Shown here: positions 50,334 to 58,908 of the stretch, one piece after another
How the letters are laid out: the number at the start of each line of letters is the position of its first letter
Numbering within the stretch: position 1 is the stretch's first letter
Assembly: GCF_047238105.1 (NCBI RefSeq)
Contig: NZ_JBDFMD010000001.1
Span: 4,650,001-4,714,000 of the forward strand
DNA length: 64,000 nt
Direction of reading: 5' to 3'
From: Paenibacillus_D sp047238105
GTDB lineage: Bacteria; Bacillota; Bacilli; Paenibacillales; Paenibacillaceae
The notes under the pieces: generated by a model
What the model was told of the DNA's origin: nothing
Database searches by the model: none
The model's input: only the letters and a program-made list of their open reading frames with translations
Made by a program: the position numbers and the translations under genes

Positions 50334-50364
50334 ATTATAGGGGGAATATTGGGAAAAGCAGCAA
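50334..50364 (-). promoter_or_regulatory. Promoter candidate of the recombinase gene
   Basis: On the minus strand TTGCTG (complement of 50359-50364), a 19-bp spacer and TATAAT (complement of 50334-50339). It lies outside the right site, so inversion would separate it from the gene. The -35 box overlaps the ribosome site region of the divergent HD-GYP gene. Confidence 0.45.
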
Positions 50365-50379
50365 GGAGGTCCGCTTGGG

Positions 50380-50994
50380 GTGAAAATGCTTATATTTAAG
50401 AAGCCTAAAGTACATCAGTCTGGAAATCTGCACGGTGTTGGAAGCTGGATGGAGCTATTGAAGCAGAAAACTCCTGAGACCTACGAGCATTGTGTCCGGG
50501 TTGCGCTGCTTGCAGAGAAGATGGCCGTGGCCATGCAGCTCAACAAGGCGGAGACGGACCGGCTGATAAGAGGCTGCTTTGTCCACGATGTGGGCAAAGT
50601 GATGATCACGAGAGAAATTCTGTACCAGCAGGCTCCCTTGACACGGGAGCAGTGGGTGATCATGAAGCTGCATCCCGAGCTTGGCGCAGAGATGCTGGAG
50701 CTGCAACCCAAGTTCGATACGGCGATGATCAAGCTGGTCCGCCATCACCACGAGCGCTGGGACGGCACGGGATACCCCGACCGGCTGCGCGGCGAAGAAA
50801 TCCCTCTGTACGCCCGGATCTGTGCGGTGCTGGACGCTTATGACAGTATGACCTCTAATCGTCCGTACAGTAAGGCCTTCACGGAGCAGGAAGCCAGAGA
50901 AGAGCTTCTGCGGCACAGCGGCAGCCAATTTGACGGCCATATTGTCGATGTTTTCCTTCGCGTTCATCAAGAGATCCGGAAGTTCACCAATTGA
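50380..50994 (+). CDS. HD-GYP domain protein, probable c-di-GMP phosphodiesterase
   Basis: The 204-residue product is almost entirely an HD-GYP domain: HD pair in CFVHDVGKVMITREI, then HHHERWDGTGYPDRLRGEEI with the intact GYP signature and ARICAVLDAYDSMTSNRPY. Such enzymes degrade c-di-GMP, usually favouring motility over biofilm. No receiver or sensor domain is attached. The GTG at 50380 lies 10 bases after AAGGAGG. It is the first gene of the che operon, with 13 bp to cheB, and the right end of the invertible cassette lies 77 bp upstream. Confidence 0.9.
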   Translation: MKMLIFKKPKVHQSGNLHGVGSWMELLKQKTPETYEHCVRVALLAEKMAVAMQLNKAETDRLIRGCFVHDVGKVMITREILYQQAPLTREQWVIMKLHPELGAEMLELQPKFDTAMIKLVRHHHERWDGTGYPDRLRGEEIPLYARICAVLDAYDSMTSNRPYSKAFTEQEAREELLRHSGSQFDGHIVDVFLRVHQEIRKFTN

Positions 50995-51007
50995 GAGGGG
51001 CAGCGGT

Positions 51008-52093
51008 ATGGCAGTCAAGGTTCTGGTTGTCGACGATTCTCCATTCATGAGAAGTTTTTTGATCAAATATATCGATGCGGATCCGAGGCTGGAAGTTGTC
51101 GGAACGGCATCGAATGGAGTGGAAGCCATAGAGCGTGTCCAGACGCTGCGCCCGGATGTCCTCAGTCTCGATATCGAGATGCCTGGGATGAACGGGCTGG
51201 AAGCGCTCAAGGCGATCATGCGGGAGCATCCGCTGCCGGTCATTATGCTTAGCTCCTTGACTCGCGACGGAGCGGCGGAGACGATCGAGTCGCTGCAGAA
51301 CGGAGCCCTCGATTTCATCCACAAGCCTGCATCCACATTCATCCTGGATATCCATCGCTTGATGTCCGAGCTCAATGACAAGCTTTACGCCGCCTCGACC
51401 GTTTCCCCCAAAAGGCTCCAGCTGCAGTCCCAGCGAAGGGAAGGAGCCAGGGTTGCCGTAGCTGCAAAAGGAGCAGCCAGCCGTAATGCCGTAACTTTAT
51501 CGGGAAGCCGGGAGGACGTAAAGAAGGTTGTGGCGATCGGCACTTCCACCGGCGGGCCTCAGGCGCTGGCATCGCTGCTCTCCGGGATCGGGGACAGCTG
51601 GGACTGTCCGGTCCTGATCGTCCAGCATATGCCGCCGCAATTTACAGCCTCACTCGCCGCCCGGTTGAACAAGCTGTCTCCGATGCCGGTCGTGGAAGCG
51701 GCTGATCAGGAGAAGCTGCGCAATGGGACGGTGTACATCGCTCCTGGAGACTATCACATGACGGTCGATCGAGCAGACGGGTTCTATCGGATCGTCCTTC
51801 ATCAGCAGGCGCTGCGCTCCGGTCATCGTCCCTCGGTGGACGAACTGTTCGCTTCCCTCGCTCCGCTGGACGAACTGCAGCGCTACCTGATCCTGCTCAC
51901 AGGCATGGGCAAGGACGGAGCGGAAGAGATGGTCCGGGCACGAAGGAGCGGGAATGCGGTGACTATCGCCGAATCCCGCGAGAGCTGCGTCATCTATGGG
52001 ATGCCCCGGGCAGCCATCGAAGCCGGAGGCGCTGAGCATATCATGAAGCTGGATGAAATACCCGATTTCCTGACCGGCTGCCTGACCAGATAA
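51008..52093 (+). CDS. cheB: Chemotaxis protein-glutamate methylesterase
   Basis: The 361-residue protein has an N-terminal receiver domain (VLVVDDSPFMR, phospho-Asp in LSLDIEMPGMNG, Lys in DFIHKPA) and a C-terminal methylesterase. The catalytic triad is Ser in GTSTGGPQA, His in VQHMPPQFT and Asp in TGMGKDGAEE. It demethylates chemoreceptors when phosphorylated by CheA. The start is ATG 51008 after GAGAGGGG. No cheR methyltransferase gene is in this operon. Confidence 0.96.
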   Translation: MAVKVLVVDDSPFMRSFLIKYIDADPRLEVVGTASNGVEAIERVQTLRPDVLSLDIEMPGMNGLEALKAIMREHPLPVIMLSSLTRDGAAETIESLQNGALDFIHKPASTFILDIHRLMSELNDKLYAASTVSPKRLQLQSQRREGARVAVAAKGAASRNAVTLSGSREDVKKVVAIGTSTGGPQALASLLSGIGDSWDCPVLIVQHMPPQFTASLAARLNKLSPMPVVEAADQEKLRNGTVYIAPGDYHMTVDRADGFYRIVLHQQALRSGHRPSVDELFASLAPLDELQRYLILLTGMGKDGAEEMVRARRSGNAVTIAESRESCVIYGMPRAAIEAGGAEHIMKLDEIPDFLTGCLTR

Positions 52094-52116
52094 GATACAT
52101 CAAGGAGGAACTCACG

Positions 52117-52545
52117 ATGTTGGCATCGGCTGTGGAACAGTATGTGGAATTTGGCGTAGGCGGAGAAAACTATGCAATACGGATTGCAGACGTCCACGAA
52201 ATTATTAAGCTGCAAGATATAACGGATATTCCGAATTGTCATTATTACGTTCGCGGTGTGATTAATCTAAGAGGCAAGATTGTCCCTGTTATTAGTCTCC
52301 GGAGCTTGTTTGCTCTGGAGGAGGCGGCCCCCACCAAATCGTCGCGGATCGTGGTGGTCGCTCACGCCAATGACGCGGTAGGCATCATCGTCGATCAAGT
52401 CAACCAGGTGACCCTGTTTTCCGACATCCAGCCCCCGCCCGAGCGGGTCGGAGGCATCAGCGGTTCCTACTTTGTCGGGATAGGCATCAATACAAGCGGT
52501 TTGGTAGGCATACTTAAATTGGACGAAGTGCTTATACAGAGCTAA
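52117..52545 (+). CDS. cheW: Chemotaxis coupling protein
   Basis: The 142-residue protein is a single CheW domain (EFGVGGENYAIRIADVHEIIK, GVINLRGKIVPVISLRSLF, VGIIVDQVNQVTLF), linking chemoreceptors to CheA. The ATG at 52117 follows AAGGAGGA. It lies 23 bp after cheB and 14 bp before cheA. Confidence 0.95.
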   Translation: MLASAVEQYVEFGVGGENYAIRIADVHEIIKLQDITDIPNCHYYVRGVINLRGKIVPVISLRSLFALEEAAPTKSSRIVVVAHANDAVGIIVDQVNQVTLFSDIQPPPERVGGISGSYFVGIGINTSGLVGILKLDEVLIQS

Positions 52546-52559
52546 GAGGTGGGAAGCCC

Positions 52560-54545
52560 ATGCTGGACCTATCAGAATTTCGTGACATCTTCCTCGAGGA
52601 GCTGGGCGAGCAGATTCATACAATTGAAGAAGAACTGCTGTCGCTGGAGCGCGAAGGCAGCACAGATCAGGGCATCCAACGTCTGTTTCGGGCAGCGCAT
52701 ACCCTCAAAGGCTCTTCTGCGGCGATGGGCTACATAAAGCTCAAAAATCTGACCCATGAAATGGAGCATCTGCTGGAGCGGCTGCGCAGTCATGAGCTGC
52801 AGGTGACGCAGCAGTTGGTTACGCTCTTCTTCGGGGCGCTGGATGGACTGCGCTTGCTGCAGGCCGAAATCACGGAACGCCATGAAGAACGATCCGACAT
52901 GTCGGATATCATCCGGGAATTGGGAGAATACAGGGAAGCCAGTGAAGCGACGGTCATGGAGGCGCCGCTGCTGCCGTACGAGGTCTATCAGAGCTTCGTG
53001 GCCGCTGAGGACAAGAAGCGACAGCTTCTCTGGATGACTTTACAGCTGTCGGAGCATTGCGAGATGCGGTATGCCAGGTTCCAGATCATCGGCCGCAGGC
53101 TGGAGGAGCTGCTCGAGCTGATCTGGCGGGAGGAGACTGACGAGACGCCGGAGGATGCATCAACGGCGCGTTGGCTCGTCTCGACGAGTCTGAAGGCGGA
53201 AGAGCTGACGGAGCTGGCGGCGGGGATGATGGATGTCGATCAAGTCGCCCTGGAGACGGCTGTACTTGAGGAACTGCAGATGCTGCCCGAGGGGGTGGTC
53301 GTCGAAGAAGAGTCGAGCATCCCCGAGCCGGCAATATCAAGCGTACGCACAGAAAAAACGAAGACGTCGTCGATTCGGGTCAATATCGAGCGACTCGAAC
53401 AGCTGATGAACCTGGTCGGCGAACTGGTGATCGATCAGACGCGGATCCAGCAGGCTGGCAAGACCTTGCGCCAAAAATTCGGACCTGATGAAGCGTTCGA
53501 CGAGTTCAGCCAGCTTTCCGACCACCTCACACGGACGATCGGCGAGCTGCAGGAAAGTGTGATGAAGGTGCGCATGCTGCCGATCGAACAGCTGTTCAAC
53601 CGGTTCCCGCGTCTCGTCCGCGACTTGTCCATCTCGCTGGACAAGGAAGTCGAACTGCTGCTCGAAGGCAAAGACACGGAACTGGATCGTACATTGATCG
53701 AGGAGATCGGTGATCCGCTCATCCATCTGGTCCGCAATGCGGTAGATCACGGACTGGAGTCGCCCGAGGATCGGCGGGCGGCCGGCAAGCCGGTCAAGGG
53801 GGTGCTGCGGATCACCGCTGCGCATGAGGACGACCAGGTCAGTCTGGTCATCGAGGATGATGGAGCGGGCATCGATACCGGCAAGCTGAGGCGGGCCGCA
53901 GTATCCAGAAGCGTCCTCAGCGAATCGGAAGCGGCTCAGCTCTCGGAGCAGGAAGCGGTGAATCTGATCTTCCATCCCGGCCTCTCCACGGCGGCCAAGG
54001 TCAGTGACATATCCGGACGCGGGGTGGGGATGGATATCGTCCGCAACGATATCGAACGAATGAACGGGCTGATCGATATCTCCACGGCACGAGGCGCGGG
54101 AACTCGCTTCAAGATTCGCCTGCCGCTGACGCTGGCGATTACGACCGGTCTGGTCGTAGCGATCGGCGGGCGAACTTTCATCCTGCCGATGAGCAACGTG
54201 GCCGAGATCGTCAGAGTAGAGCAGGCGGCGATCCGGACGATCCGCGGAGTGCCGGTGCTCACCCTGCGCGAACAGGTGATCCCGGTTGTGCACATCCACC
54301 GGCACTTCGGATATCCCGAGCCCGAGACAGAGGGGCGTTACCGGCCGCTGGTCATCATCGGCCGTGCCGAGAAGCGCGTCGCACTTGCGGTGGATGAGCT
54401 GATCGGCAACCACGAGATCGTCGTCCGCTCGCTCGGCTCCTATATCGGCAAGGTGGAAGGCATCTCGGGCGCGACGATTCTCGGCGACGGCAAGGTCGCA
54501 TTGATTTTGGAGACGGGCGGCATCATTAAGATGATAAATCGTTAG
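52560..54545 (+). CDS. cheA: Chemotaxis histidine kinase
   Basis: The 661-residue kinase shows the standard order: HPt domain with phospho-His47 in AAHTLKGSSAAMG, a divergent middle (about 130-250, place of the P2 domain), and dimerisation helices (SIRVNIERLEQLMNLVGELV). The ATPase carries LVRNAVDHGLESPEDR and SGRGVGMDIVRNDI, and a C-terminal CheW-like regulatory domain starts about residue 520. It phosphorylates CheB here; no cheY gene lies in the operon. The ATG at 52560 follows AGAGGTGGG. Confidence 0.96.
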   Translation: MLDLSEFRDIFLEELGEQIHTIEEELLSLEREGSTDQGIQRLFRAAHTLKGSSAAMGYIKLKNLTHEMEHLLERLRSHELQVTQQLVTLFFGALDGLRLLQAEITERHEERSDMSDIIRELGEYREASEATVMEAPLLPYEVYQSFVAAEDKKRQLLWMTLQLSEHCEMRYARFQIIGRRLEELLELIWREETDETPEDASTARWLVSTSLKAEELTELAAGMMDVDQVALETAVLEELQMLPEGVVVEEESSIPEPAISSVRTEKTKTSSIRVNIERLEQLMNLVGELVIDQTRIQQAGKTLRQKFGPDEAFDEFSQLSDHLTRTIGELQESVMKVRMLPIEQLFNRFPRLVRDLSISLDKEVELLLEGKDTELDRTLIEEIGDPLIHLVRNAVDHGLESPEDRRAAGKPVKGVLRITAAHEDDQVSLVIEDDGAGIDTGKLRRAAVSRSVLSESEAAQLSEQEAVNLIFHPGLSTAAKVSDISGRGVGMDIVRNDIERMNGLIDISTARGAGTRFKIRLPLTLAITTGLVVAIGGRTFILPMSNVAEIVRVEQAAIRTIRGVPVLTLREQVIPVVHIHRHFGYPEPETEGRYRPLVIIGRAEKRVALAVDELIGNHEIVVRSLGSYIGKVEGISGATILGDGKVALILETGGIIKMINR

Positions 54546-54599
54546 CAGCATGATATTACATTGAAGTCGTCTAATCGCGACCCGAAGGAGAATGACAAG

Positions 54600-56189
54600 A
54601 TGAGATGGTTGTATAACTTGCGTACCGGTGTGAAGTTGATTTCGGCATTTTTGATTATCTCGGTCATGATGGCGTTTGTGGGCATGTTTGGCGTGCTGAA
54701 TATGGGGAAGCTGAATGAAAGCCTGGATATCATGTACGAAGACAATCTGATTCCCGTCAAGGAACTTCTCCAAGCCCAGAGCAAATTCATAGAGATGCGT
54801 GTCGTGATCCGCGACTCGCTGCTCGCCGAAACGGCTGACGAGCGCAATCGGCTGGCAGAGCGCTTTGATGAGCTAAGCGACGCCGTGGAGGAGCATATCG
54901 CGGTCTTCCGGACGACAACGCTGAGTGAGGCTAACCGTGAAGCGATCGCCCCCTTCGAGTCAAATTGGGAGGCGTATAACACGATTTCGGCCGATGTGAT
55001 GGAGCTCGGCAGAGCCGGCCGTATGGATGAGATGAGTGTATTGATCCGCGGTGATCTGACCCAGCAGGGCGAGGTGCTGATCGGACAATTGAACAATATC
55101 GTCTATCTTAATCTTGAAGAGGCCGAACAGGCTCAGGCTGAGGGGGATAGACTGTATGCCAGCTCCCGTATCATCACGATCGTCATTCTCGTAGCCGCCG
55201 TCATCCTTTGCATCGTCTTCGGCACTGTCATCTCACGTGTCATCTCAGGCCCGCTGAGCAAAGTAGCCTCGCTGGTCAACCGGGTGGCTGACGGCGACCT
55301 GCGCCAGACGATCGGTATCCGTACGAAGGACGAGATCGGCCAGCTGGCGATGGCGATCGACAGCATGGTAGAGAATCTGAGGTCGATCGTCGGCGGCATT
55401 CTTACTTCCTCACAGAGTGTATCCGCCGCAGCTGAGCAGATCTCTGCGAGCACGCAGGAGGTAGCTAGCGGCAGCGCCAATCAGGCCAATGCCGCCCAGA
55501 CCATCAATGAACTGTTCGTCGAGCTCTCGTCGGCGATTCACTCCGTAGCCCAGAATACCGAGCAGGCATCGGAGATCGCCGAGTCGACGATGACGCTGGC
55601 CCGCGAAGGCGGCGAGGTGATCCGCTCCTCGGTCGAGAGCATGCAGCAGGTCAACGGCCAGATGAGAAGACTGGAAGGCGACTCGCAAAAGATCGGCGAG
55701 ATCATCGAGGTGATCGAGGATATCGCCGACCAGACGAACCTGCTGGCGCTCAATGCGGCCATCGAGGCTGCCCGTGCCGGCGAGCAGGGCCGAGGTTTTG
55801 CCGTTGTCGCCGATGAAGTGCGAAAGCTGGCGGAACGCAGCGGGGAGGCGACCAAGCAGATCGCAGGCATCATCAAAGGCATGCAGGAGAATACCCGTCA
55901 GAGCGTGCTTGCCGTCCAGGAGAGCACCGTGCTGTCCGAGAAGACAGGCGAATCCTTCCGCAGCATCGCCGATATGGTCGACGAGTCGGGTCAGAAGGTT
56001 GCCGAGATCGCTGCAGCGAGCGAAGAACAGGCGGCACAATCATCGACGGTATTGACAGCGGTAGAGAATATCTCCTCGGTCACTGAGGAGGCAGCGGCAA
56101 GCAGTGAGGAGACGGCTGCTACGGCACAGTCGCTGGCACAGCTGGCTGAGGAGCTGCAGCATTCGGTGTCGACGTTTAAACTGGAGTAA
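54600..56189 (+). CDS. Methyl-accepting chemotaxis protein
   Basis: The 529-residue receptor has a first transmembrane helix (about 13-33) and a periplasm-facing four-helix bundle sensor (to about 190). A second transmembrane helix (ITIVILVAAVILCIVFGTVI), HAMP and the signalling domain with the conserved hairpin tip IEVIEDIADQTNLLALNAAI follow. Ligand unknown. The start is ATG 54600 after AAGGAG; the frame opens at a TTG 39 bp earlier. It is the last gene of the che operon, with a terminator after it. Confidence 0.94.
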   Translation: MRWLYNLRTGVKLISAFLIISVMMAFVGMFGVLNMGKLNESLDIMYEDNLIPVKELLQAQSKFIEMRVVIRDSLLAETADERNRLAERFDELSDAVEEHIAVFRTTTLSEANREAIAPFESNWEAYNTISADVMELGRAGRMDEMSVLIRGDLTQQGEVLIGQLNNIVYLNLEEAEQAQAEGDRLYASSRIITIVILVAAVILCIVFGTVISRVISGPLSKVASLVNRVADGDLRQTIGIRTKDEIGQLAMAIDSMVENLRSIVGGILTSSQSVSAAAEQISASTQEVASGSANQANAAQTINELFVELSSAIHSVAQNTEQASEIAESTMTLAREGGEVIRSSVESMQQVNGQMRRLEGDSQKIGEIIEVIEDIADQTNLLALNAAIEAARAGEQGRGFAVVADEVRKLAERSGEATKQIAGIIKGMQENTRQSVLAVQESTVLSEKTGESFRSIADMVDESGQKVAEIAAASEEQAAQSSTVLTAVENISSVTEEAAASSEETAATAQSLAQLAEELQHSVSTFKLE

Positions 56190-56197
56190 GAGGCTGG

Positions 56198-56236
56198 CAG
56201 GCGGTGAGAGGAATGTCCTCGCACCGCCTGTTTCTC
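56198..56236 (+). terminator. Terminator after the mcp gene
   Basis: caggcggtg (56198-56206) pairs with caccgcctg (56222-56230), with an inner gagga/tcctc stem, and TTTCTC follows. Confidence 0.75.
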
Positions 56237-56308
56237 TCCCGCATCCATTGTCAACATACAGCTGCAGTGGCATAATGGGAAGACTCCAATGCAGAAAGCC
56301 GGGCTCGA

Positions 56309-57460
56309 ATGGTGTACTATTTTCTGATTTTTTATGCTGTCATCTATATGGGCAACGCTGTGTACGGCACCTATATGCCGGTCTACTTTCAATCCGCCGG
56401 GTTGTCGCCTTCACAGATCGGCATTCTGTTAAGCCTGGGGCCGCTGGTCGCCGTGCTGGCCCAGCCCGTATGGGGCGCCGTAGGCGACCGGGCGCGCACC
56501 AAGAACCGCGTTCTTGCCGTATTGCTAGCGGGCAGCGGCGTGGCCATGCTGATGTTCCCGTTCTCCACGGCATTTGTGTATCTGCTGCTTATGGTCTGTT
56601 TGTTTACATTTTTCCAGACCTCTATCTTTGCCCTCAGCGACACGATTACGCTGGAGCAGCTGGACAAGCAGTCCCGCTGGACCTTCGGGCCGATCCGGCT
56701 CGGCGGTACTTTTGGATTCGCAGCGATGTCCGTGTTCTTCGGCTGGCTGGCGACAAGGGATGTCAGCTATATGTTTCCCGTCTATGCGCTCATCATGCTG
56801 GCGGGGCTGCTGCTCCTCATTCGGCTGCCTCGGGTATCCGGGGGGCGGGCGCCTGGCAGTACCGAGCGGGTCTGGGTACTGCTTAAGAATCGCAAGCTGG
56901 TAACGTATATGGGGATCAGTCTGGTGCTGCACATCACGATGGGTTATTATTACTCGTTCTTCCCCGTCTATTTCCGTGATCTCGGGGGAGACAATGGCTT
57001 GCTGGGCTGGTCGATGCTCATCTCCTCGCTCAGCGAGATCCCGTTCCTGCTGCTGGCAGGCAGGATCTTCAAGCGGGTCCGTATCTCGACAGTGCTGCTG
57101 GTCGCGGGGCTTGCCTCTGCTGCCCGCTGGTTTATCTGCTCCCTGACAGACAGTGCCATCTGGCTGCTGCCGACTCAGCTGCTGCATGGGCTGATCTTTA
57201 TCGTCCTGACAGTCACACTTGCAATGTATATCAATCAAGTTGCGCCGAAGTCGCTCAAGGCCAGCGGCCAGACGCTTAACGGCTTGCTTACACTCGGCGT
57301 GGCGCGTATCATCGGCAGCTTCTTCGGCGGCTTCGCCAGCGAGGCCTATGGCATGCGCGCAGTATTTAACGCCTGCGGCTGGATCGCTTTGGCGTGCTGC
57401 CTGTATACAGCCTTCATCTTGCTTCGCGAACGCAGAGAAGAGGCCGTCCAGCCCGGCTAG
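56309..57460 (+). CDS. MFS transporter (LacY/nucleoside-permease-like group)
   Basis: The 383-residue protein has about 12 transmembrane helices in two halves, with the inter-helix loop GAVGDRARTKNR typical of the major facilitator superfamily. Its N-terminus (YYFLIFYAVIYMGNAVYGTYMPVYFQ) resembles the MFS_1-like group that includes sugar:proton symporters and 3-phenylpropionate permease. Substrate unknown. The ATG at 56309 has no good ribosome site nearby. A hairpin covers the end of the gene and the gap to hemL. Confidence 0.85.
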   Translation: MVYYFLIFYAVIYMGNAVYGTYMPVYFQSAGLSPSQIGILLSLGPLVAVLAQPVWGAVGDRARTKNRVLAVLLAGSGVAMLMFPFSTAFVYLLLMVCLFTFFQTSIFALSDTITLEQLDKQSRWTFGPIRLGGTFGFAAMSVFFGWLATRDVSYMFPVYALIMLAGLLLLIRLPRVSGGRAPGSTERVWVLLKNRKLVTYMGISLVLHITMGYYYSFFPVYFRDLGGDNGLLGWSMLISSLSEIPFLLLAGRIFKRVRISTVLLVAGLASAARWFICSLTDSAIWLLPTQLLHGLIFIVLTVTLAMYINQVAPKSLKASGQTLNGLLTLGVARIIGSFFGGFASEAYGMRAVFNACGWIALACCLYTAFILLRERREEAVQPG

Positions 57461-57476
57461 GGTGACGGCCTCTTCT
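57436..57476. terminator. Shared hairpin between convergent MFS and hemL genes
   Basis: A perfect 13-bp stem (agaagaggccgtc at 57436-57448 with its complement at 57464-57476) includes the last codons of the MFS gene. Neither side has a strong T-run, so terminator strength is uncertain. Confidence 0.55.
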
Positions 57477-57511
57477 CTTGGTGTATGTCGCATAGGAGTC
57501 CATTGTGTACT

Positions 57512-58828
57512 CTAGAGCGCAGCGAATGCCTGCTCAGCAGCTGTCAGCGTCTGAGCGATATCCTCCTCCGTGTGCGCGGTGGTCAGGAACCAAGCTTCGT
57601 ATTTGGATGGAGCCAGGCAGACGCCCCGGTCCAGCATCTCACGGAAGAAGCGCCCGAACCGCTCGCCATCCGTGTCCTGAGCCTCATCATAGTTGGTTAC
57701 GGGATGGTCGCAGAAATGCATCGAGAACGACCCGCGAATCCGGTTGATCGTCACCGGGATGCTGTATCGGGCAGCCAACTGGTGCAAGCCATCGGTCAGC
57801 TCGGCGGCCAGACGGTCCATCCGTTCGTAGGTCTCTGCTTCCTGGAGCACCTCGAGACAAGCGATGCCGGAGGAGATCGATGCCGGGTTGCCGGCCATCG
57901 TCCCGGCCTGGTAGGCGGGCCCGAGCGGCGCCACCTGCTCCATGATCTCCTTGCGGCCGCCGTAAGCGCCGATCGGCAGACCGCCGCCGATGATCTTGCC
58001 AAGCGCGGTCAGGTCGGGCTCGATAGCACTGGCATCGGGGAACGCCTCGTAGGTCTGAGCGGCGCCGTAATGGAAGCGGAAGGCGCTGATCACTTCATCG
58101 TAGATGACCAAGGCGCCGGCATCCCGGGTCAGGCGGCACAGCGACTCCAGATAGCCGGGCTTGGGCATGACCATGCCGAAGTTGCCGACGATCGGCTCGA
58201 TCATCACGGCAGCGACCTGGTCGCCCCAGGCGGCGAGCGCCTCTTCCAGTGCGGACAGATCGTTAAACGGCACGGTGACGATCTCCTGGGCGATGCTGCC
58301 TGGTACGCCGGCGCTGTCCGGTATGCCGAGTGTAGAGGGCCCGGAGCCGGCAGCGACCAGTACGAGATCGGAGTGACCGTGATAGCAGCCGGCGAACTTG
58401 ATGATCTTGCTGCGGCCAGTGAAAGCCCGGGCGACCCGGATCGTCGTCATCACCGCCTCGGTGCCGGAGTTGACGAACCGGACCTTGTCCATCGACGGGA
58501 TCGCGTCCTTGAGCATCCGGGCGAGCTTGATCTCCAGCTCGGTAGGGGTGCCGTACAGCGTACCTGCGCGGGCCGCAGCGATGATGGCCTCGGTAATATG
58601 GGGATGCGCATGGCCGGTTATTATCGGGCCGTATGCAGCCAGATAATCGATATACTGGTGGCCGTCGACATCCCAGAAGTGGGCGCCTGCCGCACGCTCC
58701 ATGAACACGGGAGCGCCGCCGCCGACTGCTTTGAACGAGCGGGAAGGGCTGTTGACGCCGCCGACGATATGCTGGAGCGCCTCCTCGTACAGCTGGGCGG
58801 AGCGCGGACGTGATTGGTTTGTTGCCAT
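57512..58828 (-). CDS. hemL: Glutamate-1-semialdehyde 2,1-aminomutase
   Basis: HemL converts glutamate-1-semialdehyde to 5-aminolevulinate in heme synthesis, using PLP. The 438-residue product shows RFVNSGTEAVMTTIRVARAF, KFAGCYHGHSDLVLV, VIYDEVISAFR and the PLP-binding Lys in LTALGKIIGGGLPIGAYGG. The ATG at 58828 follows GGAGGG. No other hem gene is adjacent, so it may be one of two paralogs, as often found in Bacillus-group genomes (hemL and gsaB type). A terminator separates it from the LCP gene upstream. Confidence 0.95.
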   Translation of the reverse strand: MATNQSRPRSAQLYEEALQHIVGGVNSPSRSFKAVGGGAPVFMERAAGAHFWDVDGHQYIDYLAAYGPIITGHAHPHITEAIIAAARAGTLYGTPTELEIKLARMLKDAIPSMDKVRFVNSGTEAVMTTIRVARAFTGRSKIIKFAGCYHGHSDLVLVAAGSGPSTLGIPDSAGVPGSIAQEIVTVPFNDLSALEEALAAWGDQVAAVMIEPIVGNFGMVMPKPGYLESLCRLTRDAGALVIYDEVISAFRFHYGAAQTYEAFPDASAIEPDLTALGKIIGGGLPIGAYGGRKEIMEQVAPLGPAYQAGTMAGNPASISSGIACLEVLQEAETYERMDRLAAELTDGLHQLAARYSIPVTINRIRGSFSMHFCDHPVTNYDEAQDTDGERFGRFFREMLDRGVCLAPSKYEAWFLTTAHTEEDIAQTLTAAEQAFAAL

Positions 58829-58861
58829 GAGTATTACCCTCCATTAGTTGTTTAGGTGGTG

Positions 58862-58899
58862 AAAAAGGCCCGATTCCCTGCATCCGCGGGAACGGGCCT
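58862..58899 (-). terminator. Terminator after the LCP-family gene
   Basis: Read on the minus strand, aggcccgttccc pairs with gggaatcgggcct and is followed by TTTTT (complement of 58862-58866). It lies between the LCP gene and hemL. Confidence 0.8.
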
Positions 58900-58908
58900 G
58901 CTGATTGC

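Noticed and set aside
48457..50379. Prophage or integrative element
   Set aside because: Only one recombinase gene is present, with no phage, conjugation or replication genes, and the flanks are ordinary chromosomal genes.
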